Origin: Candidatus Palauibacter denitrificans
GTDB lineage: Bacteria > Gemmatimonadota > Gemmatimonadetes > Palauibacterales > Palauibacteraceae
Length of the DNA stretch: 33,575 nucleotides
Assembly (NCBI GenBank): GCA_009841015.1
Contig: VXMQ01000190.1
Span: 1 to 33,575 of the forward strand
Direction of reading: 5' to 3'
Of this stretch, positions 6,404-14,875 are shown piece after piece (within the stretch, counting starts at the first letter, position 1; the number at the start of each line of letters is the position of its first letter). The notes below the pieces were generated by a model that did not search any database, was not told where the DNA came from, and saw only the letters and a program-made list of their open reading frames with translations. Position numbers and translations under genes: made by a program.

Positions 6404-7399
6404 ATGGGCGTCGAGCTGCAGGACCTCTTGAAGGCGGGCGTACACTTCGGGCACCAGACGCATCGCTGGAACCCGAAGATGCGGAAATACATCTTCGCCG
6501 AGTGCGGTGGGATCTACCTCATCGATCTCAAGAAGACGCAGCGGGAGCTTGAGCGGGCACACGAACTCGTGCGCCAGACGATCGTCGAGGGCAAGTCCGT
6601 GCTCTTCGTGTGCACCAAATCCCAACTCGCCCGGGTCGTGCGGGGAGAGGCCGAGCGGTGCGGGTCCTTCTACGTCACGGAGCGCTGGCTCGGCGGGATG
6701 CTCACCAACTTCCAGACGATCAAGAAGAACATCGCGCGCCTGAAGGAACTCGAGCGGGGCGTCGAGGAAGGGGCGTTCGAGTTCTATACGAAGAAGGAGC
6801 GGCTGCTGCTCGAGCGGGAGCGCGAGAAGCTCGATCGCTATCTGTCCGGCATCAAGGAGATGACGCGGCTGCCGGGGCTCGTGTTCGTGGTGGATTCCAC
6901 CCGCGAGGATATTGCGGTGCGCGAGGCGAACCGCCTCGGCATCCCGGTCGTCGCGATCGCGGACACGAATGCGGATCCCGACCTCCTCACCATCGCCATC
7001 GCGGGCAACGATGACGCGATTCGCTCCGTTTCCCTGATCACGCGCTCGATCGCGGATGTCGTCGAGGCGTCACGGCGCGAGATTCCGGAGGCGGGCCGGG
7101 AGGAGGCCGAGTCGCAGGCGTACACGTATTCGAGCGACGCCGGCGGGGTCGCCGACGCCGCCGGTGGTTCGCGCCGCCGGAGGCCGAGACGAAAGCCGCG
7201 TCCCGAGGTCATCGCGCAGCGACTGCACCATCCGGCCGTGATAGAGAGCGCCGATGGAGGCGCCGAGCCGGCGGAGAGCGACGCGGCGGAGAGCGATGCG
7301 AAGGCCGAAGCGGCCGACAACCCGGAGCCCGCGGCGGACGCCGGATCGGAGGATGCCGAAGCGGCAGTCGTCGGAGAGGTGGACTCGGAAGAGAAGTGA
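6404..7399 (+). CDS. rpsB: 30S ribosomal protein S2 with a long charged C-terminal extension
   Basis: A 331-residue S2; the usual length is 230-260. The core (about 1-230) carries all family blocks: LLKAGVHFGHQTHRWNPKM, IYLIDLKKTQ, RWLGGMLTNFQTIKK, LPGLVFVVDSTREDIAVREA and IPVVAIADTNADPD. About 100 extra residues follow: an Arg/Lys cluster (RRRRPRRKPRP, about 249-259), then an Ala/Glu/Asp-rich acidic tail to the end. The tail is low complexity and probably disordered. Acidic S2 tails occur in several phyla and I assign no function. The tsf gene follows after an intercistronic terminator-like hairpin. Confidence 0.96.
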   Translation: MGVELQDLLKAGVHFGHQTHRWNPKMRKYIFAECGGIYLIDLKKTQRELERAHELVRQTIVEGKSVLFVCTKSQLARVVRGEAERCGSFYVTERWLGGMLTNFQTIKKNIARLKELERGVEEGAFEFYTKKERLLLEREREKLDRYLSGIKEMTRLPGLVFVVDSTREDIAVREANRLGIPVVAIADTNADPDLLTIAIAGNDDAIRSVSLITRSIADVVEASRREIPEAGREEAESQAYTYSSDAGGVADAAGGSRRRRPRRKPRPEVIAQRLHHPAVIESADGGAEPAESDAAESDAKAEAADNPEPAADAGSEDAEAAVVGEVDSEEK

Positions 7400-7403
7400 C
7401 CGC

Positions 7404-7432
7404 AAGGGGCCACTTCGGTGGCCCTTTTTTTT
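7404..7432 (+). terminator. UUCG-loop intrinsic terminator between rpsB and tsf
   Basis: GGGCCAC (7407-7413) and GTGGCCC (7418-7424) form a perfect seven-base stem closed by a TTCG tetraloop, with eight T residues (7425-7432) after it; AAG at 7404-7406 can extend the stem into the T run. It begins five bases after the rpsB stop and ends four bases before the tsf AAGGAG. It should reduce tsf-pyrH-frr transcription relative to rpsB, since no promoter is evident between the hairpin and tsf. Confidence 0.88.
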
Positions 7433-7443
7433 GGGAAGGAGAC

Positions 7444-8301
7444 ATGGAGACCATGACGCAGATCACGGCCGGGGCGGTGAAGGCTCTCCGCGACCGGACA
7501 GGCGCCGGGATGATGGACTGCAAGCGCGCGCTCATCGAATCGGAAGGGGACACGGAGCGGGCCATCGACCTGCTCAGGAAGGCGGGCGCGGCGAAGGCGG
7601 CGAAGCGAGAGGCCCGCGCGGTGTCGGAGGGTACGGTCCGCATCGCGATGCGTGACAGGTCCGCCTCGATGGTCGAGGTGCTGAGCGAAACGGACTTCGT
7701 CGCGCGCAGCGAGGCCTTCGAGGACTTTTCGCGACAGCTGGCGGACCGGCTGTTCGATCTCCCGGTGCCGGACGGGGAGATCGTACAGGGCGATGCGCTG
7801 CTTCAGCTCAAGGGGGGAGGCGCAATCGAGAGCCACCTCAACGAACTGCGGGTCCAGGTCGGGGAGAACGTCCAGGTGGGACGTGCCGTGCGCTACGACC
7901 TCGGCGCGCATGGAGCCTTCGCGTCCTACGTCCACTTCGGGAGTCGCATCGGCGTGCTGTTGGAGGTCTCCGACCCGGGCGATGCGGCGCTGGAGGCGGC
8001 CCGTGGCATCGCAATGCACGCCGCGGCCACGAACCCCCGGGGCGTGTCGCCGGACGACATTCCTGAGGCGGAGGTCGAACGCGAGCGCAAGCTGCTGACC
8101 GAGCAGGCGCTGGAGCAGGGCAAGCCGGCCTCGATCACCGAAAAGATCGTTGAGGGCCGCATGCGCAAGTTCTACGAGGAGAACGCGCTTCTGTGGCAGG
8201 CCTACGTGCGGGATCCGGACCTGAAGGTGAAGGACGTCCTGCGCAAGGCGGGAGACGATCTGGCGGTACGGCGGTTCACCCGCTTCGAGGTGGGCGGCTG
8301 A
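7444..8301 (+). CDS. tsf: Translation elongation factor Ts
   Basis: EF-Ts, the guanine-nucleotide exchange factor of EF-Tu, about 285 residues. The UBA-like N terminus has the signature [13 protein letters not shown] (18-30), and the core begins with the conserved [16 protein letters not shown] (about 78-92). Later blocks include [14 protein letters not shown] and [16 protein letters not shown]. Two ATG codons are possible: 7444, only two bases after AAGGAG, and 7453, which gives exactly the E. coli N-terminal length and lies eleven bases after it. I list the first. A GTG at 7396 is unlikely because it lies in the rpsB stop region before the terminator. Its stop TGA at 8299-8301 overlaps the probable CTG start of pyrH. 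Confidence 0.96.
   Translation: METMTQITAGAVKALRDRTGAGMMDCKRALIESEGDTERAIDLLRKAGAAKAAKREARAVSEGTVRIAMRDRSASMVEVLSETDFVARSEAFEDFSRQLADRLFDLPVPDGEIVQGDALLQLKGGGAIESHLNELRVQVGENVQVGRAVRYDLGAHGAFASYVHFGSRIGVLLEVSDPGDAALEAARGIAMHAAATNPRGVSPDDIPEAEVERERKLLTEQALEQGKPASITEKIVEGRMRKFYEENALLWQAYVRDPDLKVKDVLRKAGDDLAVRRFTRFEVGG
8287..8292 (+). promoter_or_regulatory. Shine-Dalgarno for the CTG start of pyrH
   Basis: GAGGTG at 8287-8292 lies five bases before CTG 8298 at the end of tsf. Its position favours initiation at CTG over the GTG codons at 8193 or 8358. Confidence 0.5.
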
Positions 8302-9041
8302 GTTCCGCGGACCGGACTCCCGGGGGCGCGGGCGACCTGAAGTATCGCCGAGCTCTCGTGAAGCTCTCCGGCGAATCGCTCGCCGGGAACCGGGGCTTCG
8401 GGATCGACCCGCCCGTCATCGAGGAACTCACGCACGAAATCCGTCGCGTCCACGAGAGCGGCGTGAGCCTGGGACTCGTCGTGGGCGGCGGGAACATCAT
8501 GCGCGGCACGGTCGCGAGCGCCGGCGGCATGGACCGTGTGACCGCGGATTACATGGGCATGCTCGCAACCGTGATCAACGCGATGGCGCTTCAGGACATG
8601 CTCGAACAGTCCGGCGTCGAGACGCGGGTGATGTCCGCGATCCGGATGGAGGAACTTGCGGAGCCCTACATCCGGCGTCGCGCGTTGCGCCATCTCGAGA
8701 AGAAGAGGGTCGTGATTTTCGCGGGAGGTACGGGAAATCCGTATTTTTCAACCGATACGGCCGCCGTACTCCGGGCGATCGAGATGGAAGCCGACGTGAT
8801 CATGAAGGCGACACGGGTCGACGGCGTGTACACCGCGGATCCGGAGACCGACCCGGAGGCCCTTCTCATCGACGAGATCGGCTATCTCGAGGTGATGACC
8901 CGTGAACTCGGCGTCATGGACGCAGCGGCGATCTCGCTGTGCAAGGACAACTCGCTGCCCATCGTCGTCTTGAACATCAAGCGGCCGGGTGCAATCCTGG
9001 CAGCGTTGCGGGGCGAGAGGATCGGGACGCTCGTCGGGTAG
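8298..9041 (+). CDS. pyrH: Uridylate kinase (UMP kinase), probable CTG start
   Basis: UMP kinase of the amino-acid-kinase fold, phosphorylating UMP to UDP in pyrimidine nucleotide synthesis. From CTG 8298 the protein has 247 residues, the family's usual size. Blocks seen: [25 protein letters not shown] (about 60-70), [32 protein letters not shown] and [16 protein letters not shown]. No ATG, GTG or TTG lies between codon 8193 and the conserved first strand. GTG 8193 would overlap tsf by 109 bases and add 35 unconserved residues. GTG 8358 would remove the first strand just before the catalytic Lys. CTG 8298 has GAGGTG five bases upstream and overlaps the tsf TGA as CTGA, a translational-coupling geometry. 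The product is certain; the start is inferred. Confidence 0.9.
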   Translation: MSSADRTPGGAGDLKYRRALVKLSGESLAGNRGFGIDPPVIEELTHEIRRVHESGVSLGLVVGGGNIMRGTVASAGGMDRVTADYMGMLATVINAMALQDMLEQSGVETRVMSAIRMEELAEPYIRRRALRHLEKKRVVIFAGGTGNPYFSTDTAAVLRAIEMEADVIMKATRVDGVYTADPETDPEALLIDEIGYLEVMTRELGVMDAAAISLCKDNSLPIVVLNIKRPGAILAALRGERIGTLVG

Positions 9042-9104
9042 CGGCGGTCGCCCGACGGATTCGCCACCCGGGTCCCGACGGATTCGCGAAGATCGGAGGG
9101 GACG

Positions 9105-9662
9105 GTGCCGGAGGAGACGCTGGAGAATGCGGTCCTGGCGATGGAGAGCGCGATCGAGGCGATCGCGCGGGAATTCGCCACGGTTCGTACGAGCAAGGCG
9201 ACGACGGCGATTCTCGACGGCGTCAGGGTCGAGGCCTACGGCTCGATCGTGCAGTTGCGGCAGGTGGCGAACGTCAGCGCCCCCGAGCCGACGATGCTCC
9301 TGGTGCAGCCGTACGATCCGAACATCGCCGGTGACGTGGCGCGCGCGATCCAGAGTGGCGACCTGGGCCTCAATCCTTCGGTGGACGGCGCGGTCGTCCG
9401 GGTGCCCATCCCGCCGCTGACCGAGGAGCGCCGGCGTGAACTCGTCAAGGTCCTCCACCGGATGGCGGAGGAGGGGCGGGTGTCGATCCGGCACGCGAGG
9501 CACGACGCGCGGGACCGGCTTCTGAAGATGCAGCGGGACGGGGAGGTCGGCGAGGACATCTGCCGGCGCACAATGGCCGAGGTCCAGACGAATACGGACG
9601 AATACGTGAAGAAGATCGACGCAATGCTGACGCGCAGGGAAGCGGAGGTGATGGAGGTTTGA
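9105..9662 (+). CDS. frr: Ribosome recycling factor
   Basis: A 185-residue RRF that splits post-termination ribosomes together with EF-G. It has the typical three-helix-bundle pattern: an N-terminal helix, then VRTSKATTAILDGVRVEAYG, the domain II region LRQVANVSAPEPTMLLVQPYD and NPSVDGAVVRVPIPPLTEERR, and a last helix containing AEVQTNTDEYVKKID. GTG 9105 is preceded by GGAGGGG at a five-base gap and gives the normal length. The order rpsB-tsf-pyrH-frr is one of the best conserved in bacteria. The stop overlaps the TTG of the next small ORF. Confidence 0.96.
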   Translation: MPEETLENAVLAMESAIEAIAREFATVRTSKATTAILDGVRVEAYGSIVQLRQVANVSAPEPTMLLVQPYDPNIAGDVARAIQSGDLGLNPSVDGAVVRVPIPPLTEERRRELVKVLHRMAEEGRVSIRHARHDARDRLLKMQRDGEVGEDICRRTMAEVQTNTDEYVKKIDAMLTRREAEVMEV

Positions 9663-9922
9663 GCGGACCGAAGGATGTCGCCGACGCCCTGCGGGCATAC
9701 GTAGCCGGGCGGGATCGCGTCTGGGAGCACGGGCGCAAGCTCGGCCGATCCCCAACCGCCTCCGTGGACGCCTCCCGCGAGGCCCCTCTGGAGATCGCGT
9801 TCGGAGAGTTGCCGGCGCGGCCGAAATTCGGCGTCTCCGTGGCCGGGGAACTGGACTTTCGCCGCGGCCCGGCGGCGTGGCGCGACCGCCCCCGCACGGA
9901 GAGTCCCGACGCCCCGCGCTGA
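9659..9922 (+). CDS. Small ORF of unknown function, coupled to frr
   Basis: An 87-residue ORF that I do not recognise. It would start at TTG 9659, which overlaps the frr stop as TTGA, with GGAGGTG at 9644-9650 eight bases upstream inside frr. The N-terminal third (KDVADALRAYVAGRDRVWEHGRKLGRS) could form a charged amphipathic helix; the rest is Pro/Arg/Ala-rich with no membrane segment, cysteines or known motif. In most bacteria the gene after frr is uppS. Here the ORF fills the gap before tilS, whose start is 25 bases further on. It may be a genuine small protein or only a GC-rich open frame; the coupled start and good ribosome-binding site favour the former. Confidence 0.45.
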   Translation: MSGPKDVADALRAYVAGRDRVWEHGRKLGRSPTASVDASREAPLEIAFGELPARPKFGVSVAGELDFRRGPAAWRDRPRTESPDAPR

Positions 9923-9947
9923 AGCCCCGCCAGCCGCGGGCGCCGAC

Positions 9948-11321
9948 GTGGAGGCGCGCCTGCGCGGTGCGCTCCAGTCGGCTCCGGAGTTGCTGCCGCG
10001 AGGCTCGCGCGTGCTTGTGGCCTTCTCCGGCGGATCGGACTCGCTCGCGCTTCTCCATCTCCTTCGCGCGCTGCGCGAGTCCTGGCCGCTGACGCTGCGC
10101 GCGGCCCATTTCGACCACGGACTCCAGCCGGAAAGCGCCGCATGGGCAGTGAGAGCCGCGGAACTCTGCCGCCGGGCCGAAGTGCCGTGCGAGGTGGGCC
10201 GCGCGATCGGACTCACGGGCGGCCCGGCGGAGTGGCGGGCGGCCCGCTACGCGTTCCTTTCCGAGGCACGGCGCCGGGCCCGGGCCGATCGCGTGGCCCT
10301 CGCGCACCAGCGCGACGACCACGTGGAGACCGTGTTGCTGAACCTCCTGCGCGGTCCCGGCTTTCGCGGACTGGCCGGCATCCCCGCCCGCCGCGGCGCC
10401 TTCGTGCGTCCGCTGCTCGGCTTCGCGCGAAAGGAGCTGAGCGGCTACCTGCGGGCCACCGGACGGGAGTGGGTGAAGGACCCGGCCAACCGGAATCCTC
10501 GTTACCGGCGCTCCCGGATGCGGTACGGGCTGCTCCCGGCGCTGGCCGACCGGGAGCCGGCCATCCGCCGACGGTTGGCGGAACTCGGACGGAATGCCCT
10601 GGTGGCCGAGGGCGGGCTGGAAGCGGGCGTCCGGTGCCTCCTCTCCACCGCGGGATACCGGAAAAGCGCAGGCGGAGCGCAAATTGCCCGGTCCGTATTG
10701 CTGGGATATGATCGGGCGGCTCGCGGGCGCGCGTTGCGGCGGATCGCCCGGGACATGGGCTTCCTGGTGTCCCGGCGCGGAACCCGCGTGGGCGCATCCT
10801 TCATCGACACGGGGGAGAGCGGGCACGGAGTGGACATCGCGGCGGGTCTGCGGGTCGAACGGGAGTTCGACCGGATTCATGTACGGTGTGTGCGCGAGGT
10901 GCCGCCCGACCGCGAGTTGGAGATCGACCGGACGCGTGCGCGGCGGGCGGGGTTGCAGCCGGTCCGACTTGGCGGCAGGGACTGCGAGGTGCGCTGGGGC
11001 GCCCTGGAGGGCACGGAACGCTGGGCCACCGCGCTCCCCCTCGACAGTGTACGGTTTCCGATCCGGGTGCGGGCGCCGCAGGCCGGAGACCGGATCCGCA
11101 CGCGGGCCGGATCGCGAAAGGTCGCGAAGCTCCTGATGGAGCGCCGCGTGCCGACCTCGGATCGTTCAGGCGTGCCGGTCGTCGTGGATGCCGACCGGAG
11201 AGTGCTGTGGGTGGCCGGACACTCCAGGGCGACGGTGGAGCCGGCCGACCCCGGAGGAGCGTGGTTCGCCATTGGATTCACAGAGCGCCGACACCGGCAC
11301 GATGACAGCCGCGGAACGTGA
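9948..11321 (+). CDS. tilS: tRNA(Ile)-lysidine synthase
   Basis: A 457-residue TilS that converts C34 of tRNA-Ile(CAU) to lysidine, so that it reads AUA and is charged with Ile. The ATP-pyrophosphatase loop FSGGSDS is at 25-31, followed by AHFDHGLQPES and LNLLRGPGFRGLAGIPARRG. The segment that in many TilS proteins reads HHxDDQxET is AHQRDDHVET here; the paired Asp and Glu-Thr remain. The substrate-binding region WVKDPANRNPRYRRSRMR and the C-terminal TilS domain (RAPQAGDRIRTRAGSRKVAKLLMERRVP) are present. GTG 9948 is used as start with no clear ribosome-binding site. The end overlaps hpt by 20 bases; the tilS-hpt-ftsH order is widespread. Confidence 0.93.
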   Translation: MEARLRGALQSAPELLPRGSRVLVAFSGGSDSLALLHLLRALRESWPLTLRAAHFDHGLQPESAAWAVRAAELCRRAEVPCEVGRAIGLTGGPAEWRAARYAFLSEARRRARADRVALAHQRDDHVETVLLNLLRGPGFRGLAGIPARRGAFVRPLLGFARKELSGYLRATGREWVKDPANRNPRYRRSRMRYGLLPALADREPAIRRRLAELGRNALVAEGGLEAGVRCLLSTAGYRKSAGGAQIARSVLLGYDRAARGRALRRIARDMGFLVSRRGTRVGASFIDTGESGHGVDIAAGLRVEREFDRIHVRCVREVPPDRELEIDRTRARRAGLQPVRLGGRDCEVRWGALEGTERWATALPLDSVRFPIRVRAPQAGDRIRTRAGSRKVAKLLMERRVPTSDRSGVPVVVDADRRVLWVAGHSRATVEPADPGGAWFAIGFTERRHRHDDSRGT

Positions 11322-11865
11322 GTTCACGGAGTACACAGGGGGCGAGTCCCTCGGACGCATCGTCTACTCCGCGTCGGAGATCGCGGCCCGCGTCGCCGGT
11401 ATGGGAGCGGAGATCGCCGCCGCCTACCCCCGGGACGCCGACATCCTGCTGCTCGGACTGCTCAAGGGATCGTTCGTGTTCCTCGGCGACCTGGTCCGAC
11501 AGATACGGCGTCCGCTGCAGGTCGACTTTCTCGTCGCGTCCAGCTACGGCAAGGGCACGAAGAGTTCGGGTCACGTGGAACTGCTCTACGACCCGCGGGC
11601 CCCGATGGCCGGTCGGCACATCATCATCGTCGAGGACATCGTCGACAGCGGCACCACGTTGAACCAGTTGTGCGGAGGAATCGCCGATCGAGGTCCCGCT
11701 TCTCTGGAGATCTGCGCGCTCCTCCACAAGCGCATCGCGCCGGACCTCGAGTGGGAGCCGCGGTGGGTTGGCTTCGATGCACCAAATGAGTTCCTTGTGG
11801 GGTATGGATTGGATCATGGGGAGGATTTTCGTCACCTTCCGTTTATCGCGTGTCCCCGTACGTGA
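11302..11865 (+). CDS. hpt: Hypoxanthine phosphoribosyltransferase
   Basis: A 187-residue purine-salvage enzyme that makes IMP (and often GMP) from hypoxanthine/guanine and PRPP. The PRPP-binding loop IIIVEDIVDSGTTL (about 110-123) is intact with both acidic residues, and the flexible-loop and core strands LLGLLKGSFVFLGDLVRQI and VDFLVASSYGKGTKSSG match Hpt. The C-terminal FVVGYGLDY-type motif reads FLVGYGLDHGEDFRHLPFI. The ATG lies inside the last codons of tilS, giving a 20-base overlap that suggests coupled translation. Followed after 61 bases by ftsH, as in Bacillus tilS-hpt-ftsH. Confidence 0.95.
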   Translation: MTAAEREFTEYTGGESLGRIVYSASEIAARVAGMGAEIAAAYPRDADILLLGLLKGSFVFLGDLVRQIRRPLQVDFLVASSYGKGTKSSGHVELLYDPRAPMAGRHIIIVEDIVDSGTTLNQLCGGIADRGPASLEICALLHKRIAPDLEWEPRWVGFDAPNEFLVGYGLDHGEDFRHLPFIACPRT

Positions 11866-11926
11866 GCCGCAGGCGGGACGGCCGCAGGCGAGACATCGGA
11901 GCTTGAACAGGTCGGAATAGATCAAA

Positions 11927-13927
11927 ATGAGACAAGAACAGCCGCAGAGGCCGGACGGCAGCGATCCCTCGGGGCGCATGCACCGATGGCTCAGGACGGC
12001 GTCGTTCTGGGCCCTGTTGATTCTGATCCCCGTCGCCCTCCTCCAGTTCATGGGAGGCGCCAGGGAGGGCCGGGAGACGCTGAGCTATACGCAGTTCCGC
12101 GAGCAGATCGAGCAGCGGAACATCGAATCGATCCAGGTGCGCCTCGGCACCGGCGAGGTGGAAGGCAGTCTCCGGAGCGCGATCGCCGTCGACGAGGCGG
12201 AAATCGCGAACTTCCATCTTCTGCTGCCGACCCGGGAGATCGGCGATGCCCTCATGAGCGAACTGCTCGAGGCCGATATCACGATCGAGACGCTCCCCGC
12301 GCGCAGCAACTGGCTGAACGTATTCATCTCGATCCTTCCCTGGATCTTCATCATTGGGCTCTGGCTCTTCGTCATCCGGCAAATGCAGGCCGGAGGGTCG
12401 CGGGCATTCAGTTTCGGGAAGTCGAAGGCCCGACTCCTGAGCGGAGACACGCCGAAGATCACCTTCGCCGATGTCGCGGGATGCGATGAAGCGAAGGACG
12501 AACTGCAGGAGATCATCGAGTTCCTCAAGGACCCGCGGAAGTTCTCGCGCCTGGGCGGACGTCTGCCGAAGGGCGCGCTGCTCGTCGGGCCGCCGGGGAC
12601 CGGAAAGACGCTCCTCGCGAGAGCCGTCGCCGGGGAGGCCGGCCGACCGTTCTTCTCGATGTCCGGTTCCGACTTCGTGGAGATGTTCGTCGGCGTGGGC
12701 GCCTCGCGCGTGCGCGACCTCTTCGAACAGGGGAAGGCCCAGGCGCCCTGCATCATCTTCATCGACGAGATCGATGCGGTCGGACGCCACCGAGGGGCCG
12801 GTCTAGGGGGCGGGCACGACGAACGTGAACAGACCCTGAACCAGTTGCTCGTGGAGATGGACGGGTTCGAATCGAACGAAGGCGTGATCCTCCTCGCGGC
12901 GACGAACCGGCCGGACGTGCTCGATCCGGCGCTCCTGCGCCCGGGTCGCTTCGATCGCCAGATCGTGGTCGACAATCCCGACATCAAGGGGCGCGAGGGG
13001 ATCTTCCAGGTGCACACGCAGGACATCCCGCTTGCCGACGATGTCGACCTCGCGGTGTTGGCGAAGGGGACCCCCGGGCTCTCGGGCGCGGACATCGAGA
13101 ACGTCGTGAACGAGGCCGCCCTCATCGCGGCGCGGGACGACAAGGATCGCGTCTACATGGAGGAGTTCGAGCGGGCCAAGGACAAGGTCATGCTCGGTAC
13201 CGAGCGCCGGAGCATGGTGATCTCCGAGGAAGAGCGCCGCGTCACGGCCTACCACGAGGCGGGGCATGCCGTGGTCGCGCTCCGCGTCCCGGGTCTGGAC
13301 CCGCTCCACAAGGTCACGATCGTCCCGCGCGGACGTGCCCTCGGGATCACGGCCTCGCTCCCCGAGGAGGACCGCCACAACTACACGAAGGAATGGCTCG
13401 AGGGCCAACTCAAGATGCTCTTCGGCGGGCGCGTGGCCGAAGAGATGATGTTCGGCGACAGCAAGATCACGACCGGCGCCGGCAACGATATCGAGCGCGC
13501 GACGGATCTCTCGCGCCGCATGGTCACGCAGTTCGGGATGTCGCCGGCCGTGGGCGCGATGTCAGTGGGGGATCGGGAACAGGAGGTCTTTCTGGGCCGG
13601 GATCTTTCGCAACGCCGCGAGGTCAGCGAGAAGACGGCCGAACTCGTGGACGGCGAGATCAAGCGCATACTGGATGAGTCGTACGCCGCCACGCGTGTCG
13701 TCCTCGAAGAGAATCAACCGCTGCTGGAGGCGATCGCGGAGGCGCTGCTGGAGCGTGAGACGCTCGATTCGGAGGACATCAAGCTGCTTGAGGAGGGCAG
13801 GGAGTTGCCGGCCCCGATACCGGAGCCAGCCCAGCCGGCGCCGCAGCCGGCGGCCATCGAACCGGCCCCGCAGCGCGAGCGTCCCCTGGAGGGTGCGGGG
13901 GGCGAGCCCGCCCCGGCTCCCGCCTAG
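11927..13927 (+). CDS. ftsH: ATP-dependent zinc metalloprotease FtsH
   Basis: A 666-residue membrane AAA+ protease that degrades misassembled membrane proteins and selected regulators. Domains in order: helix 1 (about 26-43), an extracytoplasmic domain (44-131), helix 2 (132-152), an AAA module with Walker A GPPGTGKT (221-228), Walker B IIFIDEID (276-283) and second-region-of-homology [20 protein letters not shown], then an M41 peptidase with zinc site HEAGH (443-447). Completeness argues for an active enzyme. The last 40 or so residues are a Pro/Ala/Glu-rich tail (from about 626) beyond the normal end, presumably disordered. The ATG at 11927 has only a weak ribosome-binding site. folP follows after six bases. 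Confidence 0.97.
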   Translation: MRQEQPQRPDGSDPSGRMHRWLRTASFWALLILIPVALLQFMGGAREGRETLSYTQFREQIEQRNIESIQVRLGTGEVEGSLRSAIAVDEAEIANFHLLLPTREIGDALMSELLEADITIETLPARSNWLNVFISILPWIFIIGLWLFVIRQMQAGGSRAFSFGKSKARLLSGDTPKITFADVAGCDEAKDELQEIIEFLKDPRKFSRLGGRLPKGALLVGPPGTGKTLLARAVAGEAGRPFFSMSGSDFVEMFVGVGASRVRDLFEQGKAQAPCIIFIDEIDAVGRHRGAGLGGGHDEREQTLNQLLVEMDGFESNEGVILLAATNRPDVLDPALLRPGRFDRQIVVDNPDIKGREGIFQVHTQDIPLADDVDLAVLAKGTPGLSGADIENVVNEAALIAARDDKDRVYMEEFERAKDKVMLGTERRSMVISEEERRVTAYHEAGHAVVALRVPGLDPLHKVTIVPRGRALGITASLPEEDRHNYTKEWLEGQLKMLFGGRVAEEMMFGDSKITTGAGNDIERATDLSRRMVTQFGMSPAVGAMSVGDREQEVFLGRDLSQRREVSEKTAELVDGEIKRILDESYAATRVVLEENQPLLEAIAEALLERETLDSEDIKLLEEGRELPAPIPEPAQPAPQPAAIEPAPQRERPLEGAGGEPAPAPA

Positions 13928-13933
13928 CAGCCC

Positions 13934-14875
13934 ATGGCACCCCCCCGGCGTGCGCGGATGGGGCTCTCGACGGTGGGGGCGGCGCGCGTCTGGCGCGTAG
14001 GCGATCGCGAGATCTCTCTGGAAACGCCCGTGATCGCGGGGATCCTGAACGTCACGCCCGATTCGTTCTCCGATGGGGGGCGGTTCGAGCAGCCCGTGAA
14101 GGCGATCGCGCGAGGCCGGAAAATCGCGGAAGAGGGGGCGGTGATCCTCGATATCGGAGCCGAGTCCACGCGCCCCGGCGCCGACCCGGTGCCGGCGGAC
14201 GAGGAATGGGCCCGACTCGAACCCGTGCTTCTTGGACTGCGCGACCTCCCGATCCCCATCTCTGTGGACACGCACAAACTCGAGGTGGCGGAGCGGGCGG
14301 TCGACGCGGGTGCGGCGGCGATCAACGACGTGACAGCTCTGCGCGCCGAGCCGGCACTGGCGGGACTCGCGGCCCGGACGGGCGTCGGGCTCGTCCTCAT
14401 GCACATGCGCGGCACGCCCCGGACGATGCAGCTCGATACCGCCTACCGCGACGTCACGGCGGAGGTCCGCGGCACCCTCGACGACGCGCGGCGGGCCGCG
14501 CTCGACGCCGGCTGCGAACCGGGGCAGATCGCGCTGGATCCGGGGCTTGGCTTCGGCAAGTCGCTGGTCGGAAACCTCGAACTGCTGGCCCGGCTCGACG
14601 AGATCGCGTCGCTCGGAGCGCCCGTGTGGGTCGGTCCGTCGCGCAAGTCCTTTCTCGGGACGCTGCTCGATCTCGGGCCGGCCGAGCGCGTCACGGCCTC
14701 CGTGGCGGCGTGTCTGGCCGCGGCGCGGCGCGGCGCCGATGTGCTCCGGGTGCACGACGTCCGCGACACGCGTCAGGCGCTTGAAGTCACGCGGGCGATC
14801 GACGCCCGCCGAGCCGGCGACGTCCGCGGCGAACGGCCGCTCATCCGCCCGCGCGCGGCCGGAGACCGCGGCTGA
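13934..14875 (+). CDS. folP: Dihydropteroate synthase
   Basis: A 313-residue TIM-barrel enzyme that joins p-aminobenzoate to the pterin diphosphate in folate synthesis and is the sulfonamide target. Signatures: GILNVTPDSFSDGG (36-49), ILDIGAESTRPGA (pterin site), ISVDTHKLEVAERAVDAG, INDVTALR, LMHMRGTPRTMQ, DPGLGFGKSLVGN and GPSRKSFLG. About 30 residues precede the barrel and a 30-residue Arg-rich tail follows it; both are longer than in E. coli. The stop overlaps the cdaA start by one base (TGATG), the arrangement expected for coupled translation. An ftsH-folP-cdaA string recalls the Firmicutes neighbourhood of ftsH and folate genes. Confidence 0.96.
   Translation: MAPPRRARMGLSTVGAARVWRVGDREISLETPVIAGILNVTPDSFSDGGRFEQPVKAIARGRKIAEEGAVILDIGAESTRPGADPVPADEEWARLEPVLLGLRDLPIPISVDTHKLEVAERAVDAGAAAINDVTALRAEPALAGLAARTGVGLVLMHMRGTPRTMQLDTAYRDVTAEVRGTLDDARRAALDAGCEPGQIALDPGLGFGKSLVGNLELLARLDEIASLGAPVWVGPSRKSFLGTLLDLGPAERVTASVAACLAAARRGADVLRVHDVRDTRQALEVTRAIDARRAGDVRGERPLIRPRAAGDRG

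Noticed and set aside
8748..10880. 710-codon minus-strand frame opposite pyrH, frr and tilS
   Set aside because: It is antisense to conserved genes and the translation has no recognisable domain.
9948..11321. TilS as defective because AHQRDDHVET replaces HHxDDQxET
   Set aside because: The PP-loop, both Asp residues and the Glu-Thr remain, the first and second His vary in the family, and all other domains are intact.
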